Shown one piece after another: positions 24,346 to 35,811 of a DNA stretch of 64,000 nucleotides. Source of the DNA: Paraspadella gotoi (lineage: Eukaryota > Chaetognatha); assembly GCA_051294375.1 (NCBI GenBank), contig CM119265.1, positions 15,290,963 to 15,354,962 of the forward strand, given 5' to 3'. The notes under the pieces were generated by a model. It saw nothing but the letters and a program-made list of their open reading frames with translations. It did no database searches and was not told where the DNA came from. A program made the position numbers and the translations under genes. How positions within the stretch are numbered: position 1 is the first letter of the stretch; the number at the start of each line of letters is the position of its first letter.

Positions 24346-24869
24346 AACAGAGATGGCGAGAGCCAGAATGAAAAGAATTGCAAACATGACGTAATATAAT
24401 TCAGAAAAGATAACTCGACCAAAGATTGAGAGAATAATTAACGAATGAATTATTTGCGAGAAAAATTTCAGTGCTAACGTTTCTAAATGGTCCCCAAAGT
24501 TAATTCTATAGATTACTATTTATAAAAGTTTTCTTGCTATTTAAAGGATAAGTCTAAGCATAAGTTCAAATTTCTTAATTGGTTAAATGATTTTGAAAGA
24601 TGCTGAGAATTCTTTAATTAAAATGATTCAACACAGAAAATTTTTAAAGAACAGAAAAATTAATTGTTTGAAAGTCCATAAAAAACGAGATTCGTTTAAT
24701 CCGTAAGAATTACACTCTACTTGTTTCACATCAGAATAAAATTAGATCCCTTTATCGGCACGAGCATGAGTTACGTGTAGGTAGGACGCCTGCATCGCGC
24801 AAATGAGAGAATACGAAACGCGACATCCCGCACGTTGTTTACCGTCAAAAAATCGACAGGTACAATCAT

Positions 24870-26000
24870 TGATTGAATTGATACTATAAACAATTAGCTC
24901 ATGCTGGTACGAACCAAACCCATAAATTTCAAGTTCGTTCGAGCGTTTTTGGATATTTAAAAGCCGCTCAGTTTTTAAAAACACTGAATGCGGAAATGTG
25001 TTCCATGTCAACGTCGTCACGCCAAAACACTGACGGAACAAAAGATGGCTCCCCTTCCAAACTGAATCTAGAACCTGGATATCCCTTGAGGCTTCAGGTT
25101 GTGATCTTTGTGGGACCATTTACAGTAAGATTCATAGAAAAGACAGCAAAACGTTGGATTGCATTGATTACTTGTTTTAGAATGAGAGCAGTTCATTTAG
25201 AGAGTATTAAAAGAATTATCTATCTTCATGTTTTATGAATGCATTAATGCGATTCAAGCTAGACTGCCAGGTTTAAAAGTTGTATATAGGTGATAATGTA
25301 CAAAATTTTAAAGGATCAAATAAAGAAACTTAAAACGCCATTAAATTTATAATAGAAGAGATTACCGGAGAGTCATTTTCAGTCAAGGGCATGTTGATTG
25401 TGAAATTCAACCCGCCTGCCTCGCCGCATTGGGGCGGCTCCTGTGGAGCGACTCATCCGCACAATAAGAAGACTCTTCACGTCCTTTCTCGATAAAAAGG
25501 AAGTAAGACTAGTGAAATAGTTGAAACTTTTTTATCTATGACTGAAAGTATTGTATAATCGCCAGATCCAATTACTCATTTACTTCTTGATGATCCTCGC
25601 GAGATGCTCACTGCCCTTACCCCAGAGATGATACTCAATCCCGGGCTCCCTGCGTTATCTGCCGACATTATTCCGCCAAGCTCCTCTTGCGATAACACAC
25701 GATCTTGCATGAAAGAAAACAAACACGGAGCCTCGCGATGCATTCTGGGAGAGACGTTTGGCGAAGAAGAGTACATCCAACTTGCAACAGCGTTACAAAT
25801 GGGCTCACACTTCGGCCAAAATCCTTAAATCTGGCGACGTCGTCTTTCGTCGGACGAGTTACTGACCCCGCAACAAATAGGTCCCTCGCCCGTTGTTGAG
25901 ATATTGTATAAAATCCGAACCGGCAAACTCAAAATAAGAATACGACGGTTTCAGTACGAACCTCAAACGGGAAAGAAGTTCGATCGTGATCGTACCCAAG
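24870..26000 (+). pseudogene. BEL/Pao integrase (frameshifted)
   Basis: The zinc-binding part has HAGTNQT (24900-24920), a FWI-like block and KCVPCQRRHAKTLTEQKMA, with its Cys codons at 24997 and 25006. The catalytic core begins VGPFTVRFIEKTAKRW and RAVHLES (25108-25206). A later block reads KFNPPASPHWGG (25402-25438), followed after a frameshift by ERLIRTIRRLFTSFL, which holds the third catalytic Glu. The C-terminal part has THLLLDDPREMLTALTPEMI (25576-25635). All of this is the usual BEL/Pao order. At least four frame changes make it non-functional as read. Confidence 0.8.
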
Positions 26001-26403
26001 TTGATTCTATCCGAACTCGGTGATTCCACCCGAGCTCGATTCTCCCGATCCCGATTTCCAAACCTTTCCCTTCCCAATCCCGATTCTGCCAAACAAGATT
26101 CTGAGAAATTCCTGACGTTGATTCCCACAATCTCCCGGCTGAAAGTTACCAGTCTCTCCCGAGATCTAATGACTGAATGAGTGAAGACGACGAAAACTCT
26201 AATGAAGAAATTGTTAATTAATGAAATTGTAATTTAATTTGTTTTATGTTAACTTTTATGCTCTTGTATTTTATTCTGTTTTATTCCACATAGTTATAAT
26301 TAAGATTGTAGCATATTTAAATGTTTATTAATCAAACACCCCAATTTACTGTTTTAATCCTTGTATAGAGAATATTGCATTTCATGCAATCAGGGAGGGA
26401 AAA

Positions 26404-26975
26404 TGTTAGAAATGATTTTAATTCAAAACAATTCTCTTCAGTGAATATATCTGATCACTCAATTGGTTTTAGTCTCCCAACCTCATACATGATTTCCCTA
26501 TATTATCTTTACTATCATTGGTCGCAATTCTCCAAGTAGTAGTTAATGATTGAATTCTCAATAATTTTAAAGAAGATCTCTCTTCTACATTGGTCCATTA
26601 AAATTTAGCTCTTTGTATAAAAGAAAGGCAAATTTATTTTGAGAGATTCCTGGGACCTAAGGTAATTGAATGATTTACTGAAACTTATCTAACACTGTGC
26701 GACCATTAGTATTAATCAAATGGTTTATTTTTGTAGCTTTGAGCTTCCACAGCTCCTCTTTCCAAGTGGCTTTTCCACAGACTCCTTCAATGGCTCTCTG
26801 ATGCTATTTCGATTGTCATATATAACTGTCAACCTGAATTACAACATAACTTCACATTAATACTACTAACTTGGCGTTACGGTTATGATGATGTCAACAA
26901 TAAGAAAATTAATATGAAAAGAATGCTACAATCGCTGTTCCCAAAGATATATAAAGGAATGTGCAATCTCTAACA
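26404..26975 (+). repeat. BEL/Pao 3' LTR
   Basis: 572 bp, partner of 20238-20801, with TATAAAA at 26616-26622. Confidence 0.88.
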
Positions 26976-27040
26976 ACCTTATGTACCTTAAAACTCTACT
27001 ACATGATGAGAGTAATAAATAACCCTCTTGAATGCTCTAC

Positions 27041-27098
27041 CTTTCTCTCTCTCTCCTCTCTCTCTCTCCTCTTCTCTCTCTCTCTCTCTCTCTCTCGA

Positions 27099-27130
<32 letters not shown>

Positions 27131-27133
27131 TCT
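27041..27133 (+). repeat. (CT)n microsatellite
   Basis: Imperfect CT run of about 93 bases. Confidence 0.95.
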
Positions 27134-27346
27134 ACCTACCATTTGAGACATCCTTTCCATGCGCACCGGTCCTTCCCTTTAAACTCTCGTTTACAGCTCC
27201 AACTATATCGTATATCGCGGACCTAAATTCAAAACTAAATCCAATTTGCATATTTGGAACATAAAAAGACGCCCTCGGTCCTTGTCCTGGAATTCTCGCG
27301 GATTTCCATTGTGTTTCGAGGAAGTTCTTCCACTCGACGATTCAAC

Positions 27347-27348
<2 letters not shown>

Positions 27349-27412
<64 letters not shown>

Positions 27413-27440
27413 CAGAGAGAGAGACAGAGAGAGAGAGAGT
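27349..27440 (+). repeat. (GA)n microsatellite
   Basis: GA run with AAAG and CAGA interruptions. Confidence 0.95.
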
Positions 27441-28139
27441 TTGAAAAATGGAATCCCCGCCATCATGGAAGAGAGAAAAGGAAGAGAGAGACAGGAAAAG
27501 AACGAGAGTGCGAGCGAGAGAAAAGTAGAACGGGTAAGCGAGGGAGAGAGCGAGAGAGCGAGCGAGTGAGTGAGGGAGCGAGATGGCCTCCCTGGTTCTT
27601 CTGAGACATTTATCCTGCGCGGGGCCGGAGCCAGGATTCTGATGGAACCGGCTCCAAATCGTTTTTCCTGAGATTCACTCTTGCATCTTTTCACTTTTTC
27701 GGCCTTTCACTTCTCGTCGCAAAACGCTAATATTTGCACGCTTCGACTTCACACATTCAAATTCGAACAGTTTATAACAACAAGTAAAGATTTCGCCAAA
27801 TCGCACGCAACTTATCACTTTTCTCCCATCCCGTCGCCATTTTCGATCATTCACACTTCTCACTCCCTCACACTTCCTCACCTCGATCTCTTCACACTTT
27901 CCATTATTTTTCGGTGGAAAATTCTCGGATCCATTTTGTCTTCGACGTCAAAGGTTTTATCTTTCCCTCGAATCCTCGACGTCTACTATCGCTTTTTCTT
28001 CTTCGTCCGCGAGATGGCGACTTTCGGACGGGGTCTTTAAATCGGCGATCATCACGACTCACAAATACGCGATTATTCATGGAATCCTGGCGGTCAATTT
28101 GATTTTTTTTTTAATTTACGGAGCTATGTAGTTTTTAGT

Positions 28140-28850
28140 CTAGTTTATTTTTTTATTTTTTTTTTTTTTGAAGTGACTAGAACAGAATATAAGAGAATAA
28201 TTAGCGATTATACATTTGTTTATAAATACTAGTCAATGAACAATTAAACATCGTGCCCATTGACTCGGCTTGTACGTGCACTTTTGCAATAGCCAATCTA
28301 AAAAAAAAACGGTATTTTTTTAAAATTGAAGAAAGCAGAAATAAAAAAAACAGTTGATGACGCTCAATGACGTGCAATGAGTTAAAAAATGAGTAATCAC
28401 GGTAATGATAATAAGCAGAAAAAAAGAAAAAAACGATGAGTCATGATGTTGAGCGTTGAGCATTGCCCAAAAGTCGGCCAAGTTGACCTCGCGATACGAA
28501 AGAGTTTCGAGAGAGAGATGAGATCATCCTACCTTAGACTAACTCAGCAAGACCTGACTGACTGACTGACTGACTGACTGACTGACCCGACGCTTCCCAA
28601 CTTCTCCCCCTCTATTCTTTTTTCGATCGTGAGGCCGACGTCTCAACCGACGCCTTCGTTTCCGGTCGATCGCGTCTCTGGATAATCGACGCCTTTGTTC
28701 GACCTCGTCCTTTGAGATGCCTTTGTTTTTTTTTCGTGGAAACGAAGCCTCTTTGTTTTCCGAGAGATTCGCCTTTGTTTCCTCACCGTCCAAGATGCCT
28801 TTTGTTTTTACACGAAAAAAAGTCGTTGACTTCGTTTTCAATGTTTAAGG
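28140..28850 (+). repeat. Long direct duplication 1, first copy
   Basis: Aligns end to end with 30961-31607 (shared words include GATTATACATTTGTT, GCCCAAAAGTCGGCCAAG and GTCGTTGACTTCGTTTTCAATGTTTAA). The copies differ mainly by single-base indels. This copy carries a (CTGA)n run at 28552-28587 that is scrambled in the other. No LTR-type ends. Confidence 0.9.
28552..28587 (+). repeat. (CTGA)n microsatellite
   Basis: About eight CTGA units. Confidence 0.95.
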
Positions 28851-29239
28851 CCAGGGATCACTCAACCTAAAATTGTAGAAATCTCAAATTTAATTGTTTA
28901 TATTTGAAGCGTTCCCTTTTCTTGAGTCTAAACTAACATCAAAAGATAGGAATCTTCTGATTGATAGAATTTAATTCGATACCAAATTCAACAGAGAGAG
29001 AACGATGAGAGAAAAATACTAATCGATTCTCTACAGACGGCAAAAATTGATCGAACCTTAACGGAGAGCACCTCGAAACATTCTAAAATAGTGAAGAATA
29101 CTTGATCGGACCTTAACGAGAGCATCTCGAATAAACTCATGAAATATTGGAAATGTGTTTTTGTTATTAGTAAAGTATCGAATTAAAGTATTTGAAATTA
29201 TCTAAAATGCTAAGGCTGCACGATTAGTTTTCCATTCCA

Positions 29240-30505
29240 GGAGGCTTCAGAACCCCCCCCAAGAAAGAGTCTCGCGTACGAGATGGCGTATTGTTCTATG
29301 AATGCGTGTGGCGGCTGCACGCCGACGCTGAGGACGCTGGATTGAAGCGCCGGAGTGAGGATCTGGGAACGGGCGCCGCCGGCCTGGATCCGCACTCGTG
29401 ATTGGTAGGAGGCGCGGCGTTTGGAGGGCGGCCCGGAAGCGGAGGCGCCGCGCGGAACCGTCGTGGTTCGCCGCGTCCTCGGTGAAGGGTTTGAGCGGAT
29501 CGATGGAGACGTCGTCGATACCGGCGCGCGATCTTCGAGTGACGGTAGGTCCTTTGAGGCGCTCGCAATGCCGTGAATACGACCCGGAAAGGGCCCCCGT
29601 CCGAGACAAGCTGCAAGGCGTCTCGGTGGGGCCACGCCTCACAAGGACGAAAGGCTGCACGTCAATGAGTTCGATCGGCCAGTTGACGCGCGCCAGCCTG
29701 GGCGTGGCGCGTGCGTTGACGGACGGAGGGCTTTACTTCTTCTTCGCAGGTCCGGAGGAACTCGGTGCTGCGCAAACAGGCGCCGCTGTCCGGGACAAAG
29801 TTCAGCCGGCCGTGGCAAACTCCTCGGTGCGATGCGAGCTCGGCGGGAGGGTGGAACCTCTTTGAGCGGTGCGGCAGGCCGAGCCACCTCTCACGCCAGG
29901 GGCAGCTTTGCTCGGACCCCAATCCCGCCAAAGCGCGGCGAGTTTGGCGCGAGAGGACGGCCTTGGAGATCCGCACGGTGGAAACACGTTCCACCATTGC
30001 CGTTGCCTTGAGGATGATAGACGTTGTGTGGTGAGAGGTTGGCGTCCGAGTGAACAGACCCCAGTTGACGCCACAGTTTCGGAGACAAACTAGTCCCAAA
30101 AACCGGTCAGAGTGAAATGAGAACAAAAACCCGAAACGCAGCGATCCCAAACCCGGCAAGCAAAGCGCGCGCCACCGTCACCGCGGTTATGTCCTGAATG
30201 AGGGGTGCCTTCGGCCAGCGCGCTGAAGCGGTCCACAACAGTTTAACGGAGGTTAGTGTTTTTGCAAACCTCGCCGACGCCGGAAGTGGCCCTTACAGAG
30301 GGTTCGAACTGGTGGACGTTGCTTGGAAAACGCTTTTTTCCGGGAGGAACGAAATCTTCTATGGCGCCGACAACGTGCGTCCTTCACCTTGCCCGCTGGC
30401 GCAGTGGCGCGACCGCGCCCCAGTTGCCGCGTCTATGCCGCCCCCGGCACCCAAACAAACCTGGTGACGAGACCTGGAGTCTTATCAGGGGTGGCCAAAG
30501 GAGTG
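29240..30505 (-). pseudogene. Decayed Ty3/gypsy integrase
   Basis: A GC-rich block. Read 5' to 3' on the - strand: RRLVTRFVW-like text, a KVK/CQR-like piece, FVPPGKKRFSNVH, VVDRFSA, ITAVTVARALLAGF, a segment close to LWRQLGSVHS, then YHPQGNG and an HR...KAVLS stretch. It ends with GGPFRVV and DDVSIDPLKPF near 29500, the GPY/F-type C-terminal domain. The order is that of a gypsy integrase related to, but clearly diverged from, the element at 42-55 kb. Frame changes occur every 50-100 bp. It lies between the two copies of long duplication 1. Confidence 0.7.
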
Positions 30506-30535
30506 TAGGGATGTTACGTCGAAGATGCGCGCATT

Positions 30536-30960
30536 CGAGGCCAGAGTGGGGCGCTCAATGATTCCCTTTATGTCTCATCTCATTTCAAGCCGTCTAGATC
30601 TCTCTTCGCGATGTTTCGTTTGCACCCTGGCCCATCTGTTCTACTCGTCTCTCTCGCCTCTGTCGTCGTGCGTCTCTGCTCTCTCTCTCTCTAACCCGGA
30701 AGTTCTGGACTCGCGTCTCTCCTACTGGCTGCTGCTCCTGCTTCTCTCTCCTCTCCCTCAGCCTCTATCCGCGCGACCGTGCCCAGAGCTCATCTCGCTC
30801 CCCTGCGCTGTATTTAATCGATGTGTGGATCCCAATTCGCTCGATCAATTCCCTAAACTCCTCTCCGGACTCCCTACTCTCGTACCGCCTCTCCGCGATG
30901 CGTCTTCCTCGCTCTCTCTCTCTCCTCTCTATCTCNNNNNNNNNNNNNNNNNNNNNNNNN
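30536..30960. other. Pyrimidine-rich sequence ending in a 25-N gap
   Basis: Begins with a 28-bp sequence (30561-30588) that is the exact reverse complement of 18444-18471. The rest is CT-rich. N run at 30936-30960. Confidence 0.6.
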
Positions 30961-31607
30961 TTTTTTTTTAAGGTGACTAGAACGCAATATCAACGAGAAT
31001 AATTAGCGATTATACATTTGTTGTATAAATACTATGTCAGCATGAACAATTAATACACGCCCATACTGCTTGTACGTGCACTTGCAATCATTAAAAAAAA
31101 AAACGCGTATCTTTTTTAATTGAAGAAAGCAGAAAATAAAAAAACAGTTTGATGACGCTCAAGATGACGTGCAATGAGTTAAAATAATGAGTAATCACGG
31201 TAATGTAATAAGCAGAAAAAAAATAAAAAAAAACGCATGAGTCATGATGTTGAGCGGTGAGCATTGCCCAAAAGTCGGCCAAGTTGACCTCGCGATACGA
31301 AAGAGTTTCTCGAAGAGGACTGACATTCAGCTCTTGATCCTGACTGTATCCCGACGCTTCCCAACTTCTCCCCCTCTATTCTTTTTCGATCGTGAGGCCG
31401 ACGTCCTCAAAAACCGCTCTTTCCGGTCGATCGCGTCTCTGGATAATCGACGCCTTTGTCGACCTCGTCCTTTAGATGCCTTTTTTTTTTTTTTCGTGGA
31501 AACGAAGCCTCTTTGTTTTCCGAGAGATTCGCCTTTGTTTCCTCACCGTCCAAGATGCCTTTTGTTTTACACGAAAAAAAGTCGTTGACTTCGTTTTCAA
31601 TGTTTAA
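30961..31607 (+). repeat. Long direct duplication 1, second copy
   Basis: Partner of 28140-28850. It starts exactly after the 25-N gap, which suggests a contig end rather than a biological boundary. Confidence 0.9.
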
Positions 31608-31665
31608 AGATGTTAATCAAATCCATAGGTTGGATATGAGAGAAGAGGAGAAGAGAGAGAGAGAG

Positions 31666-31697
<32 letters not shown>

Positions 31698-32059
31698 GAG
31701 AGTGTGAGAGAGAGAATGAGGTGGAGACGAGACCTGGATGCATGAGAGAGAGAGAGAAGAGGCAGCTGTGGGCCGAGATATTTTTCTTGTTACTGTCTGA
31801 GAAACCAGTCCTAAAGTGTTAGGACACGGTGACACAATCGATGAGTGTCTTGTTTTATTCGATAAGAACAAATTGTTGAAAACCGTACATTCAATATGCC
31901 ACTCACACACACAAAAAAGAAATGCATTAATTATTTGTATTAAATTCAAAGCAACGTAAATAATAAATTAACGAAACATAGGAAATCCCCCCCCAAAAAA
32001 TAAAAAATAAAAAGAATGAAAATAAAATAATTTAAGTTCTAAAATAGGGTCCCTTCAAC

Positions 32060-32102
32060 CCTCCAACCTCCAACCTCCAACCTCCAACCTCCAACCTCCA
32101 AT
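32060..32102 (+). repeat. (CCAACCT)n minisatellite
   Basis: Head-to-tail CCAACCT units, about six. Confidence 0.92.
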
Positions 32103-32492
32103 CCAACTGGTTTCCCTTCAAAACCGCGAAAATGATGAGATTCTTTCGCACCAACGAATAAACGTGATTTCGCTTCAAACGATGTGAACAAAAGCCATTC
32201 GGACTTAGGGACTTGCCTCTCCCCCACTGACCCCCGCCACCGCAAATGGAAAAAAACTGTTCAAACATCTGACCAAATGACGACGACGACGACGACGACG
32301 ATGCGCTCATCATTTGAGGTCACTCTTCTTTCTTTCTTTCTTAAGTTCCCTATCCCTCTTCGCTCCATCGTTGAGAGGAGCTCGACGGCCCGAATAGCCA
32401 TAGTTAACCGGAGCTGGCGGTGTCTTGGATTCGGAAGGAGAACACTTGAAAAATATGGTTCATAGCGGATGGGAATTTACAGATTCTTTGTG

Positions 32493-32596
<104 letters not shown>

Positions 32597-32693
32597 AAGA
32601 AAAAAAAAGACGTCAGCACGGTGATTCATGAACTTTTGGCTTCACGGGCCTTTAGGATTTTCACGGCGNNNNNNNNNNNNNNNNNNNNNNNNN

Positions 32694-33490
32694 CTTTGTT
32701 TTACGACTCCGAGGCAAAAAAACCTACATTTCTCGAAAAGCCAACATTTCTCGGAAATGGCCCGTTTTTTATCGAATTAACTTTCCTTGCGATTCGTTTC
32801 GCCTCGTCGTCGTAACGAGTCCTCGGCAGCCACGAAAAAAAAAACGTGTAAATTGCCGCCGCGACGTCACGCGCATGGGGGGCGATAGTTTAACCCGCTT
32901 CGATTTGCCACGACAATTAGAAACAGGGCGCGACTTTAATGACGAGGAATTTTAGTCCACTTTAAAGCAAAGCTTTTTCTTTATTTACATTATTTATACT
33001 TTATCCATTTTAAAATAACTTGTTCCAAGCCCTTGCGTATTTATGAAATTTGGCTACAACCAATATCAAAATTATCCATTCGTTTAATTAAATAAGCTGA
33101 CTTGCCCACTAGACTTTGGACAGGCTTCCTGATTGGTTTAAGGGGACCTCCATCACTTCTTACAATCACGCTTTCAATACAAGTACTTTCTCACTAGTCT
33201 CGTATATTATACTCCTCCAGAGTAACCTGGCCCCTCTACCTATTCCAATGAAGTGTATAATAATTTCATAATATTATATATGAATCATTGGTTCCTCTAC
33301 CCACCCACCCCTTCCCACCCCTTCCCACCCCCCTTACCCCTCTCCCCATCTTCCTCACCTTTTGTTTTTTTGTATTTTCATGTGTTTGTCCAGAATTTTT
33401 TATCCTTCTTTCCAATTTTATTAAATGCCTTCACATTGCTGAATTTATTCTTTTTTTTTCTCTCTCTCTTTCCCGTCATCATTTTTCCCC
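32694..33490 (+). repeat. Long direct duplication 2, first copy
   Basis: Starts exactly after the 25-N gap at 32669-32693. It aligns with 35812-36570 through TTTACGACTCCGAGG, GAAACAGGGCGCGACTTTAATGACGA and CTACCCACCCACCCCTTCCC, with many small insertions in this copy. It includes the reverse-strand copy of the YLLNE-family repeat (33018-33285). Confidence 0.9.
33018..33285 (-). repeat. Peptide-coding dispersed repeat, copy 4 (indel-ridden)
   Basis: Same order as 36117-36356, but extra bases break the frame. Confidence 0.75.
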
Positions 33491-33838
33491 ATTTTTTTTC
33501 TTCCTCTCGCTTCAGGTGGCTGGCGTAGTTGCTAAGCAGATAGTCGTAATATCGAATACGAGAATTAATTGAATTTTCTGCAACGAGATTCCTTCGCTCA
33601 CTGTTTGCTGTTCGCTGAGTAATTCGTTACGCAGTTGAGAGAGCTTTCGTGAAATTCACGATTGATTCGAAGCGCGGTGAATATCGACTACAGTTATAGA
33701 TTATCTAGACGTCGGTTTGTTGGTTTGAAAATACTTAGATGTGGCCAAATCAAACTTAATCGTATTATTATGAATTGTTCCTGGCTGCAATTGCTTAAAA
33801 ACACAAACAAATAAATAAATGGTATGATAAATGAAAAT

Positions 33839-34096
33839 GTAGTCGGGCATTGTCGAAGCATAACACTTTCAGTTGTGACCCGGTGGCTCATTGAGTAAAG
33901 CCGTCAGCTCATGACTATTAGGTACCTACCCTGCGGGAACCGTGAGCACGGCCGTAAGCCGCCTTGGGGGTGTGTCAAACCCTCAAGCCTGGCTCCAAGC
34001 CCAGAATCCGTTCCAAGGCTCCTTGAGTGGGTTATAGAAGTTACGCATAGTCATCTCCAGCCCACTAAGCGCCTTATCCACAATAATATTTATTGA
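33839..34096 (+). mobile_element. tRNA-derived SINE, copy 2
   Basis: Starts GTAGTCGGGCAT and matches 8534-8825 along its length. Box A (33884-33895) is kept. The stretch holding box B is deleted (GACTATTAGGTACC in place of the CCGGGTTCAACCC region). It ends in ATTTATTGA, as in copy 1. Confidence 0.8.
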
Positions 34097-34148
34097 AACG
34101 ACTATTTAATTTCTCGCCCTTGCTCCGTTTTAATCAAATTCCGACGTT

Positions 34149-34176
34149 TAAATTTTTTTTTTTTTTTTTTTTTTTT
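34149..34176 (+). repeat. Poly-T tract
   Basis: About 28 consecutive T residues. Confidence 0.95.
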
Positions 34177-34383
34177 AAATCCTTAAAATTTTGAGTTGGG
34201 AAAGATTTTATTTTGTCCTGTTTCTCTCCTCTTCCTCCTTTTTTTCCTCCTCCTCCTCCTGTTTCGTTTTACCCTCCTCCTCCTCTTCCTCCTTCAATAC
34301 CTCCTCTCGCGTCTCCACCCGTGGAACAACAATGGGAAAATCTGAATGTGCCATATATTAAAAGATCATTAGCGGGAGTGAAT

Positions 34384-34437
34384 GAGGGAGGGAGGGAGGG
34401 AGAGAGAGAGAGAGAGGGAGAGAGAGAAAGAGGGAGA

Positions 34438-34468
<31 letters not shown>
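34384..34468 (+). repeat. (GA)n/(GGGA)n microsatellite
   Basis: Mixed GGGA and GA units. Confidence 0.93.
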
Positions 34469-35811
34469 TCTTTTTTAAATATTTTAAATACTATCATACC
34501 GAAGGGGATGATCTGAGATAATCTAAATTTTAAATGTAATTTGTTTTAACTTACTTAAAACTTATTAAAAAAAAATAAACAAACGTATTTGCTTTCTTTA
34601 CTTAAAGTGAGTTTTTCTTTTTTCTTCTGTTTCAAAGTTTCGTCTCGCAACAAGCATCGATTAGGGACGGTCTCAGTCTTTCTGTATAGTTGTCTCTCTC
34701 TTGTGCTCTCTCTCTATCTCTATCCTCTCTTTCTCCTCTCTCTCTCTCGTCGACTCATCTATCGTCCTCTCGTCGATCGTACGTCTCTCATCTCTCCCAT
34801 CTCTCCTCACTAGCTCTCGTCATCTCTTGCTGCCTCCTCATCATATTACAATTTTTTTTTCTCTTGAAAAATTCATGATGTGCCTTTTTCTTCCAGCCCA
34901 AAAAAAAAGTCGTGATTTATTTATTTTTGTCGTGAGATTTGGCTTGAATTCTTAAGACCCAACGTGACAAATTTTTTTTCTTGTCTGGCGTCTTTCTTTT
35001 CATTTCTGGCGCTCCCAAAAATGTGTCGCCATCTTTTTTCGCCTTTTTTTTTAACTGGGGGGGGGCGGTCAGAATGACATTGACTCGATGCGACGAAGTT
35101 TAGCTTAAAGTTTCAAATCAGTTTCCTTGTTTTGTCTTTTACGAAACATCCCCGCTCGTCTCTGCAGTTCCGTGTTTTTTTTTGGGTTTTTTTTCCGAGC
35201 GCGCGCAATCTCGTTTTGAGTTAAATCCAGATGTCGCTGCAAATGCCATTCGGCGAAATCGCTCTCGGTTAATTGACGCATTAAGTTTAATTCGTTCTGA
35301 GAGGGACGTTTAGTGTAAGGGGAGGGCGGACCGACCGTCTTTATTTCTTTAAGTTATCTCTTCATTTTTCAATGAAATCCAACTAAACATTAAGATTTTA
35401 GTTTTTGTTTGAGAGCGAGAACTCTATTTAAATTCGTCTTTCGAATTATGAAATGTCCTTTTCGCGCCTACTTTTCTTCAAAGGTTTTTTCCGTCTCACT
35501 CGTAACCTAGCCACGGTCACAATGTCGGATCAAAACAACCTTAAATCTAAGAGCTATTTTCAAAAAAAGAATGAATAATACAAATCTGTTAAAAAAATAT
35601 TCCGCAACGCTCTTTTGAGGGAGGAGGCCAAAAGAGTTGAGCAAACAATTTAACTATTTCTTTCGCTAAAGCAGCGTAAACCGTGTGAATCCACATCTTG
35701 AAAGTCCATTTCTTTATCCACCACTCCTCGTTCCCTCATTCTCTCCTTTCCTCTTTTCTACTTCCCTCTTTTGCCAAACTCCGTTGACGAAGACAAAAAC
35801 AGATAAATTCC
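34469..35811. other. Intergenic
   Basis: CT-rich at 34690-34830, G-run at 35059-35067. No gene recognised. Confidence 0.55.

Larger units (their letters stand above)
20238..26975 (+). mobile_element. BEL/Pao LTR retrotransposon, internally deleted
   Basis: A 6.7-kb element bounded by two related LTRs that begin TGTTAGA and end TCTAACA. A purine tract AGGGAGGGAAAA (26392-26403) abuts the 3' LTR. Between them, in order on the + strand, are gag zinc-knuckle, aspartic protease, protease-RT linker, RNase H-integrase linker and integrase, all typical of BEL/Pao. Most of the reverse transcriptase and RNase H is missing: the linkers are under 0.7 kb apart. Frameshifts and stops break every domain. 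No clear target-site duplication is seen (AACT at 20234-20237 against ACCT at 26976-26979), and no TGG-type primer site follows the 5' LTR. It is a non-autonomous relic. Confidence 0.88.
26976..28130. other. Intergenic with (CT)n and (GA)n tracts
   Basis: (CT)n at 27041-27133 and (GA)n at 27349-27440 face each other 215 bp apart and could pair. No gene recognised. Confidence 0.65.

Noticed and set aside
27028-27694. Arg-Glu and Ser-Leu repeat proteins
   Set aside because: Encoded by (CT)n/(GA)n microsatellites on either strand.
28140-31607. The duplication pair as LTRs of a retrotransposon
   Set aside because: No TG...CA ends, no primer site or polypurine tract, and one boundary is an assembly gap.
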